Source: an uncultured Bacteroidia bacterium (GTDB lineage Bacteria; Bacteroidota; Bacteroidia; Bacteroidales; UBA932). Taken from it: 64,000 nucleotides of DNA. This document shows, one piece after another, positions 18,388 through 27,968 of the stretch. Made by a program: the position numbers and the translations under genes. The number at the start of each line of letters is the position of its first letter. Positions within the stretch are counted from its first letter, which is position 1. The stretch spans positions 25,659-89,658 of the forward strand of contig CACZWU010000005.1 in the NCBI GenBank assembly GCA_902784965.1, written 5' to 3'. Below the pieces are notes generated by a model. That model did no database searches and was not told where the DNA came from. It saw only the letters and a list, made by a program, of their open reading frames with translations.

Positions 18388-18400
18388 TCCTTATCGTCTA

Positions 18401-19324
18401 TTAAATGAACTTCAAACAGCCGCCGTCGGAGGTGACGTCGAGGGTGATTTCACGGCCGAGGTAGAGGCTGTAGTTGGGGTGCTCATGGCCGCAGTCAAAG
18501 CCGAAGAGCACGGGTTTGTCGGAAGGCATGTATTCATGGACAAGGTCCAGCGCCCTGCGCTGCCACTCGTCTTCGCCGCTGGTGTCGGTGAACTGGCCGA
18601 CGATGATGCCTTTCGGCCGTTCGAAAAAGCCGCCTTGCTGCAGCGTCAGCAGCATGCGGTCAAGGTTGTACATCCGTTCGTCTACATCTTCGATAAACAG
18701 GATGCTGTCTTCGTCGAGGTGGTTCTCCCACGGGGTGCGCAGGCAGGAGACGAAGAGGCTCAAGTTACCGCCGACCAGCCGGCCGCGGGCGGAGCCCAAG
18801 ACGCTGTAGTCGTATGGCGCCGTCCGGTAGCTTTTGATCTCGCCGAAGAGCGCCTTGCGCAGCGACTCCTCGCTTACCTTTGCATCCGGGCCCGCCTCCG
18901 GGCCGATGGTGCTGGGCATCGCGCCGAGGATCGACTCGATGCCGCGGCTCTGCAGCACGGCGTGGAACACCGTGATGTCGCTGAAGCCCACGATCCATTT
19001 GGGATGCTTGTCAAAAAGATGGAGGTCCATGGCCCGCACCGTGCGCATCGAGCCGTAGCCGCCGCGGAACGAGATGATGGCCTTCACCTCCGGGTCGAGC
19101 AGCATCTCCGTGAGGTCGGCCGCCCGGTCCTCATCGCGTCCCGCGAATTCGCCGGGCGCGCTGTCGTACAGGTGCTTGCCCAATTTTACATGCAGGTCCC
19201 ACGATTCCAGCAGCTCTTTCCAGTACATCGTCTGGCGGCTCTGCTCGCTCAGACTCGACGCCAGGGCCACGACGGCCACCGTGTCGCCTTTTTTCAGGTA
19301 TTCCGGACGCAAATATTTCTTCAT
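18401..19324 (-). CDS. ldcA: LD-carboxypeptidase (S66 family)
   Basis: 307 residues from the ATG at 19324; an in-frame TTG three codons earlier is part of the promoter box. S66 enzymes cut the L,D bond of muramoyl-tetrapeptides in peptidoglycan recycling, or process microcin-like peptides. The catalytic Ser is S115 in VGFSDITVFH, the Glu lies in LFIEDVDERM, and the His in FDCGHEHPNYSL. RLVGGNLSLF is the domain linker. No signal peptide is seen, so it acts in the cytoplasm. A TAACTTTG box ends 6 bases before the ATG, implying a leaderless message. Confidence 0.93.
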   Translation of the reverse strand: MKKYLRPEYLKKGDTVAVVALASSLSEQSRQTMYWKELLESWDLHVKLGKHLYDSAPGEFAGRDEDRAADLTEMLLDPEVKAIISFRGGYGSMRTVRAMDLHLFDKHPKWIVGFSDITVFHAVLQSRGIESILGAMPSTIGPEAGPDAKVSEESLRKALFGEIKSYRTAPYDYSVLGSARGRLVGGNLSLFVSCLRTPWENHLDEDSILFIEDVDERMYNLDRMLLTLQQGGFFERPKGIIVGQFTDTSGEDEWQRRALDLVHEYMPSDKPVLFGFDCGHEHPNYSLYLGREITLDVTSDGGCLKFI

Positions 19325-19330
19325 AATCCC

Positions 19331-19338
19331 CAAAGTTA
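19331..19338 (-). promoter_or_regulatory. TAnnTTTG box for ldcA
   Basis: TAACTTTG on the minus strand, six bases before the ATG. It is divergent from the nuclease promoter 15 bases away, so the two start points share a very compact region. Confidence 0.6.
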
Positions 19339-19352
19339 ATCAAAATAAATGG

Positions 19353-19360
19353 TAAATTTG
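19353..19360 (+). promoter_or_regulatory. TAnnTTTG box for the nuclease gene
   Basis: TAAATTTG, five bases before the ATG at 19366; a probable leaderless start. Confidence 0.6.
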
Positions 19361-19365
19361 CATCA

Positions 19366-20226
19366 ATGAAGAAATACAAAGAACTCCTCATGGGTTTGCT
19401 CGTCATCGTGGCGGGCGTGTTGTACTGGATTTTCGGCTACGACAAACCCGAACCCATCGACAGGCCCGAACCCGAAACACCTTCGGTCGAGATGCCGGCC
19501 CTGCCGTCCACAACCCTTTCGTCGAGCCTCGACGGCCTGCTTGAAATCCCTGCCCATACGACGGACAGACACATCGTGCAGCACGGCGCCTATGTCAGTT
19601 CCTACAACACGGAGACGCTGATTCCCAATTGGGTGGCCTATGAACTGACCGCAGAGGAAACGGAGGGCGACCGCTCCCGCGAAGGCAGGGAATTCCGCAT
19701 GGATCCCGAGCTGAAAGGGGTCAGGCAAGCCATGCGCGAAGACTACTCCGGCTCGGGCTGGACCAAGGGGCACCTGATGCCCGCTGCTGATGCCTCGTTC
19801 AACAGCACGGCGATGGGCGAGACCTTTTATTTCACGAACATCTGCCCGCAGGATGAAACCCTGAATGCTGGTGACTGGCAGTACCTGGAGAAACGCGTAC
19901 GGCAATGGGCCAACCGCTACGGCAGCGTGTGGGTGGTGACCGGCCCCATCGTGGGCGAGAACCGCTATGGTACCATCGGCGAGCGCGAAGTGGTCGTGCC
20001 TGACTCGTTCTACAAGGCCCTGCTGATCCGCAAGAAAAACGGCTCGTACAGCGCCATCGCCTTCGTGATGGACAACGATGACGACCGTTACTACCTGAAA
20101 GACTGCTCGATGAGCGTCAATGAACTGGAAGCCCTCACGGGTTTTGATTTCTTCCCCGGTCTCGACGATACCATCGAAGAGAAGGTGGAGGGAACGGTGC
20201 GCCTCTCCGACTGGGGCATCCGATAA
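19366..20226 (+). CDS. DNA/RNA non-specific endonuclease (NUC1 type), exported
   Basis: 286 residues with one N-terminal hydrophobic helix (LLMGLLVIVAGVLYWIFGY) and a Pro/Glu-rich linker to about 55, so membrane-anchored or secreted. The beta-beta-alpha-metal nuclease core follows: IPNWVAYELT, then WTKGHLMPAADASF with the general-base His at 136, and the Mg-binding Asn in FTNICPQDETLNAGDW. The family signature DRGH is written TKGH here, losing the Asp and the Arg, so activity may be altered. A P1 peptidase gene follows after 5 bases. Confidence 0.88.
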   Translation: MKKYKELLMGLLVIVAGVLYWIFGYDKPEPIDRPEPETPSVEMPALPSTTLSSSLDGLLEIPAHTTDRHIVQHGAYVSSYNTETLIPNWVAYELTAEETEGDRSREGREFRMDPELKGVRQAMREDYSGSGWTKGHLMPAADASFNSTAMGETFYFTNICPQDETLNAGDWQYLEKRVRQWANRYGSVWVVTGPIVGENRYGTIGEREVVVPDSFYKALLIRKKNGSYSAIAFVMDNDDDRYYLKDCSMSVNELEALTGFDFFPGLDDTIEEKVEGTVRLSDWGIR

Positions 20227-20231
20227 ATACG

Positions 20232-21155
20232 ATGAAAAAGATAGACTTTTCCGCCATTCGGGGCGTGCAGGTGGGCAATGCCCAGGACGATGTGGCCGCT
20301 ACCGGCGTCACGGTATTCCGCCTGACGAGCCCGGCCCGCGCCGCCGTCGCCGTATTCGGCGGCGGGCCCGCGTCCCGAGAAACCGAAACCATCGCGCCTG
20401 AACGCAACCATCCCCTCAACGCCCTCGTTTTCTCCGGCGGCTCCGCCTACGGCCTGGCCGCCGCCGATGGGGTGATGCGCAGCCTGGAAGCCCATGGCGT
20501 GGGCTACGACACAGGCATAGCGCTGGTGCCGATCGTATGCCAGAGTTGCATCTACGATCTGGGCTACGGCAGCGCCACGGTCCGTCCCGATGCGGCGATG
20601 GGATATGCAGCGTGCGAAGCGAGCTTCGAAAAGAACGATCCGCGCAGCGGCAACGTGGGTGCCGGTACAGGTGCCACGGTGGGAAAGGCCGCCGGGATGG
20701 AGCAGTCCCAGAAAGCGGGCATCGGCTACACCGCCGCCCAGGTGGGTGCGCTCCAGGTCGGTGTGGCAGTGGTCGTCAACAGCTATGGTGACATTTTCGC
20801 CGAAGGCCGGAAGATTGCCGGCATGCGTACGCCCGACGGCAAAGCCTTTGCTGACTCTTACGAGACGCTCCTGCAGGTCACCGGCGAAAATCTCTTTACC
20901 GGCAACACCACGCTGGCCGCCGTCTTCACCAACGGCGACTTTACACCCGCCCAGCTCAGGCACCTGGCCCAGATGGCCGCCGCCGGCATGGCCCGCGCCA
21001 TCCGCCCGGCCTTTACCACCGCCGACGGCGATACCATCTATGCCCTCTCCGTCGGCCCTGAGGCTGACAGGATCCCTGCCAGCCTTGACGCCGCCGGCGC
21101 CCTGGCCGCCACGCTCCTGGAGGAAGCCATCGCCGACGCAGTCCACTCCTGTTAA
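20232..21155 (+). CDS. P1 family peptidase (DmpA/aminopeptidase-type Ntn hydrolase)
   Basis: 307 residues. The self-cleaving DmpA-like fold is indicated by GVQVGNAQDDVAATGVTV at the N-terminus, ALVFSGGSAYGLAAADGVM, GNVGAGTGATVGKA, and the cleavage site TGNTTLAAVFT, where Thr226 would become the N-terminal nucleophile. Relatives are L-aminopeptidase/D-amidases, beta-aminopeptidases and cyclases; the substrate is not predictable. No signal peptide is seen. The stop codon overlaps a possible ATG of the next gene by one base (TAATG), and the nuclease gene is 5 bases upstream, so an operon is likely. Confidence 0.88.
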   Translation: MKKIDFSAIRGVQVGNAQDDVAATGVTVFRLTSPARAAVAVFGGGPASRETETIAPERNHPLNALVFSGGSAYGLAAADGVMRSLEAHGVGYDTGIALVPIVCQSCIYDLGYGSATVRPDAAMGYAACEASFEKNDPRSGNVGAGTGATVGKAAGMEQSQKAGIGYTAAQVGALQVGVAVVVNSYGDIFAEGRKIAGMRTPDGKAFADSYETLLQVTGENLFTGNTTLAAVFTNGDFTPAQLRHLAQMAAAGMARAIRPAFTTADGDTIYALSVGPEADRIPASLDAAGALAATLLEEAIADAVHSC

Positions 21156-21178
21156 TGAATAACCAATCTTCACTGCAT

Positions 21179-22483
21179 ATGAAAAAGATCCTCTTGCTGA
21201 CCCTCCTTGCGGTCACGATGCTGAATGGCCAGATGGCCGTTGCGCAGGAGCGCAAACCAGACGGCAATCTGCCGAAATGGGAAGGGCTTGCCGACAAACC
21301 CCAGATGGGCTGGAGTTCCTGGAACAAGTTCCAATGTGACATCAATGAGACCCTGATCAAGGACATTGCCGACCAGATGGTATCCCTGGGCCTGGTCGAC
21401 GCGGGCTATGTCTACCTGAACCTGGATGACGGCTGGCACGGGGAGCGGGATGCGCAGGGTTTCGTGCATGAGGATCCGGCCAAGTTCCCGTCCGGCATGA
21501 AGGCGCTGGCGGACTATCTGCATGAGCGGGGCCTGAAACTGGGCATCTACAGCGACGCCGGAACCAACACCTGTGCCTGCTACACCGGCAGTCTCGGGCA
21601 TGAGTACCAGGATGCCTTCACCTATGCGCAGTGGGGTGTCGACTACCTGAAATACGACTGGTGCTACACCAACAATATCAATCCAAAGGGCGCCTATGCA
21701 CTGATGCGCGATGCGCTCCGTTGGGCCGGCCGTCCCATCTTCTTCAGCATGTGCGAGTGGGGGAACAGCAAGCCCTGGGAATGGGCGGCGGAGGTCGGCC
21801 ATTCCTGGCGTACCACCGGTGACATCGGTGTGGGTTTCCTGGCCATCCCGCAGCGCTATGATGAGAACGGCAACCCTGCGTGGACGCCGCTCGGCGTGAT
21901 GCCGATCGTCGACATGAATGAGCCGTTGCGAAAATATGCCGGCCCGGGCCACTGGAACGATCCCGATATGCTTGAGGTGGGCAACGGCATGTCTGTGGCC
22001 GAAGACCGGGCGCATTTCAGCCTCTGGTGCATGATGGCTGCGCCCCTGATCCTGGGCAATGACATCACGAACATGACACCGGAGACCCTGGCCATCATCA
22101 CCAACAAGGAAGTGATTGCCATCGATCAGGACCCGCTCGGCATCCAGGGCCTGCGCCTGAGGACTGACGGGGATATCCAATACTGGTTCAAGCCGCTCGA
22201 AGGCGGCGACTGGGCGTTTTGCATCCTGAACGTCGGCGAAGCGCCGGCTGTCGTCAATCTCGAGTGGGCAACCTTGGAGGTGAACGACGAACTGAGCGGC
22301 CGCCGCACGGATTTCGATACGGTGAACTATCGCGTCAAGGATTTGTGGGATGCATCCGCCAAGCCGTTCACGACGCTGGTGAAGGGCAAGGGCAAATTCC
22401 GCAACCAGATGATCCAGCATCCGGCTGTGGCGGTCGTGGGCTCCCACGACGTGGCCGTCTACCGGCTTACTCCGGTGTTATAA
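21179..22483 (+). CDS. Alpha-galactosidase, GH27
   Basis: 434 residues from the ATG at 21179, chosen because it starts a clean signal peptide (MKKILLLTLLAVTMLNGQMA). The ATG at 21155, which overlaps the previous stop, would add eight polar residues in front. GH27 hallmarks: MGWSSWNKFQCDINE, YVYLNLDDGWHG, KLGIYSDAGTNTCACY, nucleophile Asp160 in YLKYDWCY, and the HWNDPDMLEVGN loop. It removes terminal alpha-galactose from oligosaccharides such as melibiose, raffinose or galactomannan in the periplasm. The C-terminal beta domain is present, so the enzyme looks complete. Confidence 0.93.
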   Translation: MKKILLLTLLAVTMLNGQMAVAQERKPDGNLPKWEGLADKPQMGWSSWNKFQCDINETLIKDIADQMVSLGLVDAGYVYLNLDDGWHGERDAQGFVHEDPAKFPSGMKALADYLHERGLKLGIYSDAGTNTCACYTGSLGHEYQDAFTYAQWGVDYLKYDWCYTNNINPKGAYALMRDALRWAGRPIFFSMCEWGNSKPWEWAAEVGHSWRTTGDIGVGFLAIPQRYDENGNPAWTPLGVMPIVDMNEPLRKYAGPGHWNDPDMLEVGNGMSVAEDRAHFSLWCMMAAPLILGNDITNMTPETLAIITNKEVIAIDQDPLGIQGLRLRTDGDIQYWFKPLEGGDWAFCILNVGEAPAVVNLEWATLEVNDELSGRRTDFDTVNYRVKDLWDASAKPFTTLVKGKGKFRNQMIQHPAVAVVGSHDVAVYRLTPVL

Positions 22484-22891
22484 ATTGAAGAAGAAATAGA
22501 ACGCAGCCCACTTTCTGGGGATGTCGCGGGCGTAGCCGATGGTCCGGTAGGAGTCATCCTGCACGGTACCGTCGGATTTGACGTAGCCGATGGTCTTGTA
22601 CGATCCGTTCTGGATGGTGCCGTCGTCCTTGATGTAGCCAACGGTGCGGTAGGAAGCGTCCTGGACGGTGCCGTCGGGTTTGATGTAACCGATGGTCTTG
22701 TAAGAACCGTCCTGTACTCTTCCGTCGCCCTTGATATACCCTACGGTGCGGTAGTTCTTGTCCTGGATCGTGCCGTCAGATTTGATATATCCGACGGTCC
22801 CGTAGTTGGAATCGGAAATCCTCTGCGCCCAGGCCTGCGTCCCCGCAAGCAGCACCAGCGCCAACAGCAGAATGAAACGGATCTTTTTCAT
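22478..22891 (-). CDS. Secreted protein of five 17-residue repeats (5-fold beta-flower-like)
   Basis: 137 residues from the ATG at 22891, which begins a signal peptide (MKKIRFILLLALVLLAG). The mature part is five tandem repeats with the pattern K-x-D-G-T-x-Q-D-x-x-Y-R/K-T-x-G-Y-I, preceded by a partial unit (SDSNYGTVGYI). The short end includes FYFFFNL, a possible aromatic terminus. Similar small repeat proteins in Bacteroidota fold as a five-bladed flower of beta-hairpins; their role is unknown. It is convergent with the GH27 gene, with stop codons overlapping by 6 bases. A TATCTTTG box lies 7 bases before the ATG. Confidence 0.8.
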   Translation of the reverse strand: MKKIRFILLLALVLLAGTQAWAQRISDSNYGTVGYIKSDGTIQDKNYRTVGYIKGDGRVQDGSYKTIGYIKPDGTVQDASYRTVGYIKDDGTIQNGSYKTIGYVKSDGTVQDDSYRTIGYARDIPRKWAAFYFFFNL

Positions 22892-22898
22892 GACCTTA

Positions 22899-22906
22899 CA
22901 AAGATA
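22899..22906 (-). promoter_or_regulatory. TAnnTTTG box for the repeat protein gene
   Basis: TATCTTTG on the minus strand, seven bases before the ATG at 22891; a probable leaderless start. Confidence 0.6.
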
Positions 22907-22957
22907 CGGATAAATTGCGTACGGCGAAGACTTCTTTTTTGTAACTTGCAACAGATT

Positions 22958-23428
22958 ATGATTCGAAGAGCGGAACCACGCGACCTGGAGGTCGTGAACA
23001 AATTGCTGCGGCAGGTGCTGCAGGTCCACCACGCGGGCCGTCCCGACTTGTTCCGGGCGGAAGGGAAGAAGTATTCCGACGAGGAGTTGCTTTCCATCTT
23101 CGCCTGCGACGATACACCGGTATTCGTGTATGAGGAGGAAGACGGAAAGGTTACGGGCTACGTGTTCTGTGTGTTCAAGTGGCAGGAAAGCGGGTGCCTG
23201 ACACCGCGTCTTTCGCTTTATATCGACGACCTCTGCGTGGACGAGCAGGCCAGGGGACGGAAAGTGGGCACGAAACTCTTTGCCTTCGTGCAGCGTTTCG
23301 CCCGGGAGAAGGGCTGCCACAACATCGTCCTGCATGTGTGGGAGTGCAATCCCGGCGCCATCGCGTTTTACCGCTCGTTGGGCATGACGCCGCAATTCAC
23401 ATCGATGGAATTATTGTGTAATAACTAA
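22958..23428 (+). CDS. GNAT family N-acetyltransferase
   Basis: 156 residues from the ATG at 22958 (MIRRAEPRDLEVVNKLLRQV); a TTG four codons earlier is less likely. GNAT core: LYIDDLCVDEQARGRKVGTK is the acetyl-CoA-binding motif A with the pyrophosphate loop, and NIVLHVWECNPGAIAFYRSL is motif B. Transfer of an acetyl group to a small amine or peptide is expected; the acceptor is unknown. A SDR gene follows 3 bases after the stop, so they are likely co-transcribed. Confidence 0.88.
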   Translation: MIRRAEPRDLEVVNKLLRQVLQVHHAGRPDLFRAEGKKYSDEELLSIFACDDTPVFVYEEEDGKVTGYVFCVFKWQESGCLTPRLSLYIDDLCVDEQARGRKVGTKLFAFVQRFAREKGCHNIVLHVWECNPGAIAFYRSLGMTPQFTSMELLCNN

Positions 23429-23431
23429 GAT

Positions 23432-24229
23432 ATGGTCATTCTCATCACGGGTATTTCTTCTGGCTTCGGGCTCGCCATGGCGCGGCAGTTGAGCGCCGAC
23501 GGCCATACGGTATACGGAACGGTGCGGCGGGAGGTGGAACAGCTTCCCGGCGTGCATTATCTGCGGGCGGACGTGCGCGACACGGCGTCCGTACAGGCTG
23601 CCGTGGAGGCGGTGCTCCAAGCGGAGGGCCGTATCGACGTGCTGATCAACAATGCCGGCATGGGCATCGGCGGCCCGGTGGAATTCGCACCGGAAGACGA
23701 CGTGAAACTGCAGATGGATACGAACTTCATGGGCCAGGTGCGCTTCACCCAGGCCGTGCTGCCGGCGATGCGGAAGCAAGGGAGTGGCCGGATCCTGTGC
23801 TTCAGTTCCATCGGCGGCGTGATGGGCCTTCCGTTCCAGGGCTTCTATTCGGCCAGCAAATTTGCCGTCGAGGGCTTCTGCGAGGCACTGCAGATCGAGG
23901 TGCGCCGTCACGGCATCCAGGTGATCCTCATCGAGCCGGGCGATTTTTCCACCGGCTTCACCGCCGCCCGCATCAAGCAGCTGTCCGACGAGGCGGCCGC
24001 GGCCTATCCTTTGCTCCGCCAGTCGGTGAGCAGTTTCGAAAAAGACGAGCAGACGGGCCTCAAGCCCGAGTATCTGGCGAAAAAGATCGCGAAGATCGTG
24101 CGCTGCAAGCACCCTAAATTCCGCTATGTCATCGCCACCTTCATCCAGAAGCTCTCGATCCCCGTCAAACGCATCCTTCCCGCCCGCACTTTCGTAAAGG
24201 TGCTGTCGCTATTTTATTCAGTTAAATAG
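23432..24229 (+). CDS. Short-chain dehydrogenase/reductase
   Basis: 265 residues of classical SDR type. The cofactor loop is LITGISSGFGLAMA (TGxxxGxG) at the N-terminus, followed by LINNAGMGIGG. The catalytic Ser is in CFSSIGGVMG and Tyr/Lys in YSASKFAVEGF, so the tetrad is intact. EPGDFSTGF follows. The Arg-rich stretch after the first strand (TVRREVEQ) suggests NADP(H). The substrate is unknown; the closest-looking relatives act on steroids, retinoids or other lipids. It forms a two-gene unit with the GNAT gene and ends just before the enolase promoter. Confidence 0.9.
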   Translation: MVILITGISSGFGLAMARQLSADGHTVYGTVRREVEQLPGVHYLRADVRDTASVQAAVEAVLQAEGRIDVLINNAGMGIGGPVEFAPEDDVKLQMDTNFMGQVRFTQAVLPAMRKQGSGRILCFSSIGGVMGLPFQGFYSASKFAVEGFCEALQIEVRRHGIQVILIEPGDFSTGFTAARIKQLSDEAAAAYPLLRQSVSSFEKDEQTGLKPEYLAKKIAKIVRCKHPKFRYVIATFIQKLSIPVKRILPARTFVKVLSLFYSVK

Positions 24230-24237
24230 TTTTTTTA

Positions 24238-24245
24238 TAACTTTG
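24238..24245 (+). promoter_or_regulatory. TAnnTTTG box for enolase
   Basis: TAACTTTG with an AT-rich upstream stretch, 39 bases before the enolase ATG. Unlike several neighbours, this gene therefore has a short 5' leader. Confidence 0.6.
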
Positions 24246-24272
24246 CGCGTCTTGAATTAGTTTGTTTAATAA

Positions 24273-25592
<1,320 letters not shown>

Positions 25593-25605
25593 TCAGCGGA
25601 TTCCA

Positions 25606-25631
25606 GGAGCAAAAATCATCGATTTTGCTCC
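25606..25631. terminator. Hairpin after enolase
   Basis: GGAGCAAAA (25606-25614) pairs with TTTTGCTCC (25623-25631) around an ATCATCGA-like loop. Because both arms carry A/T tracts it can act as a Rho-independent terminator in both directions between the convergent enolase and AraC genes. Confidence 0.7.
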
Positions 25632-25650
25632 CGCAATGCTGCTAAATGCC

Positions 25651-25688
25651 CATCGGGGAGCAAGACAAAACTGTTTTGCTCCCCGATG
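25651..25688. terminator. Second hairpin between enolase and the AraC gene
   Basis: CATCGGGGAGCAA and TTGCTCCCCGATG form a 13-bp perfect stem, and an inner CAAAAC/GTTTTG palindrome offers an alternative fold. It shares the GGAGCAA arm with the first hairpin, so the pair may have arisen by duplication. Confidence 0.65.
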
Positions 25689-25710
25689 AACGGTAAAAAT
25701 TTACGCAGAA

Positions 25711-26850
25711 TCAATTTTTTACCCAATCTTTGGGTAGCTGTCCCGCGATGGCCGTGAAAGTGCGGCTGAAAACGGAAGGCGATGAAAAGCCACAACTGGC
25801 AGAAACATCGGCCATTTTCATGCCGGGGTTCTCGTTCATCAGACGCTTGGCTTCCTCTACCCGGTAACGGTTCACGAAAAGGTAAAAACTGCAGCCGTAT
25901 TCCGCGTGGATAAACTGCGACAGGTAGGTGCGGTTCATGGGCAGCACGTTCTGCAGGTCCACGAGCTTGAAATCCGGATTCAGATAGGGTTTCTCCTTTT
26001 CCATCCATTCTTCCAGCGCCTGGCGGTATGCCTCGTTGGACTGCGTCTGAATATCCTCCTTGGGAGAATTACTCTTCATGGACAGCCACACCTGCTCCCA
26101 CGGGTCCCGGCGGAACAAAATGAGGTCTGTCCCGTAGGCAAGGATGAAGATGACCAGCCACTGCTGGGTAAAACCCCGCGCATGATCATGGGAGACGCAC
26201 ATATAAATATAGACTGCCACAATCAGGAACCCTACAAAAATGTATCGGATGATACTCCTTTCATCTATGTCTTCCAGAGAGGAGAAGTTATCCTCGCACC
26301 AGAGCCTGTATTCTCGCACGTGAGTAAGCAGCAGCACGATCAGGACGGCCGGATATAATGCAACCAGAATGCGCAGATTCACAGGAAGAATATAATCCAG
26401 CGCAATCAATACATACATAGGAAGAATTTGAAGCAGGGCGCGCCGGGCATTCAACCAACCCGGCCGAAGCGCCTCCGTGGGAAACAGGAGCAGTGACCAT
26501 CCCAGCAGATTGCCCAGCGCAAGCTCCATCGTGGTGATTTCATAGGCGCCCATATTCATCACGGGCTTGCCCATTAACAGCCAGGATAAGACATATATCC
26601 CATCCAGAAGGCCCCAGATCAGAAGTGTCCAGGCCCATATTCTACGCATACGGTATCCCTCCGAATGCCGGACAGTAATCCAGGCACAACAAAGGGCGAC
26701 GGCTGTGGATGCCGACATGAGAATGGGTGTAATGGCGCCATCAAAATACTCGTCGGGAATATAGCGGGACGCCCACATGCTCAGCGCGACCACGGCGGTG
26801 AGAATGACGGCAAATCGAATTTCGGCCTTATAATGGGTAATGGCTGTCAT
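25711..26850 (-). CDS. Membrane-anchored AraC-family transcriptional regulator
   Basis: 379 residues. The N-terminal 240 or so form about seven hydrophobic helices (for example AVVALSMWASRYIP, ALGNLLGWSLLLFP, FVGFLIVAVYIYMCV). A linker and a C-terminal AraC/XylS double helix-turn-helix follow (residues about 280-379: FKLVDLQNVLPMNRTYLSQF, then MADVSASCGFSSPSVFSRTF). This membrane-sensor AraC design is common in Bacteroidota; the signal is unknown. It ends near the terminators of enolase and starts 12 bases after the metal-transporter stop, so it may be the last gene of that minus-strand run and could regulate it. Confidence 0.87.
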   Translation of the reverse strand: MTAITHYKAEIRFAVILTAVVALSMWASRYIPDEYFDGAITPILMSASTAVALCCAWITVRHSEGYRMRRIWAWTLLIWGLLDGIYVLSWLLMGKPVMNMGAYEITTMELALGNLLGWSLLLFPTEALRPGWLNARRALLQILPMYVLIALDYILPVNLRILVALYPAVLIVLLLTHVREYRLWCEDNFSSLEDIDERSIIRYIFVGFLIVAVYIYMCVSHDHARGFTQQWLVIFILAYGTDLILFRRDPWEQVWLSMKSNSPKEDIQTQSNEAYRQALEEWMEKEKPYLNPDFKLVDLQNVLPMNRTYLSQFIHAEYGCSFYLFVNRYRVEEAKRLMNENPGMKMADVSASCGFSSPSVFSRTFTAIAGQLPKDWVKN

Positions 26851-26862
26851 TTCATGGATGGT

Positions 26863-27963
26863 TTAAAAGGTCCAATAACAAATAAATCCCACCAACAGCG
26901 CGACAATGCAGTTGATGGCCTTTGCGCGCAGGAAAGCACCCTTCGATTCAGCCAGCAGCGGCAACGAGGCGTGGCCGTCCTGGGAGATGCAGCTGGCGAT
27001 GAGAACCGGGGCGGGGATGACGCCGGCGGCAAAGAGCGTGACGAAGATCAGGTGCGGACCCGACTCGGGAATGATGCCGATGAGCGTGGCCAGCACGATC
27101 ATCAGCGGGATGTTGTCGCTGATCCAGCCGCTGAGGTCCCAGACTTCGGTGATGAAACCCAGCACGATGAGTACCCCGAAGGTCCAGGCGAAGATCTTCA
27201 GGGCATGCCGGGCGATGACATGGTGCCACAGATGTTCCTCCACGAAGTGGTCGGTGCCGAAAGCCACTACACCCACCATGATGAGGCTCACCGCCGCAAA
27301 GAGCAGGTTCATCCAATCTTCACTCAGCAGGTTGAAGCCGTGGTCGTCGGAAGGCGCAGCGCCTTCGTGCTCATGCTCGAGCATGCCGGTAGCCAGGGCG
27401 ACGATGTAGAGGGCGGTGCCGATCAGCAGCAGGATGCGTTTCCAGGTAAAGAAATGACGTTTGCGCGCCGAGGCCTCCGCCGGATGGACGTGCTCGTGCG
27501 CGTGTTCGTGCTTGTCCTCCTCGTGGATCTGCATCTCGTCGCAGGAGCGGAGTGCATAGGGCTTCAGGCCCAGTTTCGGGCCTATGTAGTCGATCAGCAC
27601 GCCCGTGAGGATGCCGATGGCCAGGATCAGGCCGGAGATCCAGAGCGCCTTGCCCGGGAAGAGCGTGAGCATCACGAATGCCTCGTCACCCGACGTGGCG
27701 ATGAGCATCGCCACCAGAGCGCCGAAACTGATCATGCCATGGGAGAAGAGCGACACCGAGGCGAAGCCGCCGATACAGCCGGGAATCCAGCCCAGCAGGG
27801 CCGACACCACGATCTGCCCGAACTTCGACTTTTGCAGCCGGCTGAAAAAGCGGCCGCCCGACGAGATGTTCAGGCTTTCGATCATCATCATCATCATCAC
27901 GACCATCCCGGTGATCAGGATGGCGGCCCGCAGGGCATCCACGAAAATATCCAAAATGTCCAT
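26863..27963 (-). CDS. Putative metal/oxyanion exporter (10-TM putative manganese transporter/arsenic efflux type)
   Basis: 366 residues from the ATG at 27963 (MDILDIFVDALRAAILITGM). Two hydrophobic halves have mirrored motifs: GWIPGCIGGFASVSLFSHG and IATSGDEAFVML in the first, IGIIPESGPHLIFVTLFAAG and CISQDGHASLPLLAES in the second. A His/Glu-rich cytoplasmic loop (EEDKHEHAHEHVHPAE) lies between them. This is the pattern of the family named putative manganese transporter or arsenic efflux protein; the substrate is not proven. It starts 5 bases after the esterase stop. Its N-terminal helix contains five consecutive Met residues encoded by a CAT repeat on the plus strand. Confidence 0.8.
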   Translation of the reverse strand: MDILDIFVDALRAAILITGMVVMMMMMIESLNISSGGRFFSRLQKSKFGQIVVSALLGWIPGCIGGFASVSLFSHGMISFGALVAMLIATSGDEAFVMLTLFPGKALWISGLILAIGILTGVLIDYIGPKLGLKPYALRSCDEMQIHEEDKHEHAHEHVHPAEASARKRHFFTWKRILLLIGTALYIVALATGMLEHEHEGAAPSDDHGFNLLSEDWMNLLFAAVSLIMVGVVAFGTDHFVEEHLWHHVIARHALKIFAWTFGVLIVLGFITEVWDLSGWISDNIPLMIVLATLIGIIPESGPHLIFVTLFAAGVIPAPVLIASCISQDGHASLPLLAESKGAFLRAKAINCIVALLVGFICYWTF

Positions 27964-27968
27964 TATTT

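Noticed and set aside
27880-27900. Run of CAT/ATC triplets encoding five Met residues in the metal exporter N-terminal helix
   Set aside because: A short microsatellite within a conserved hydrophobic helix; slippage in multiples of three would not break the frame, so phase variation is unlikely.
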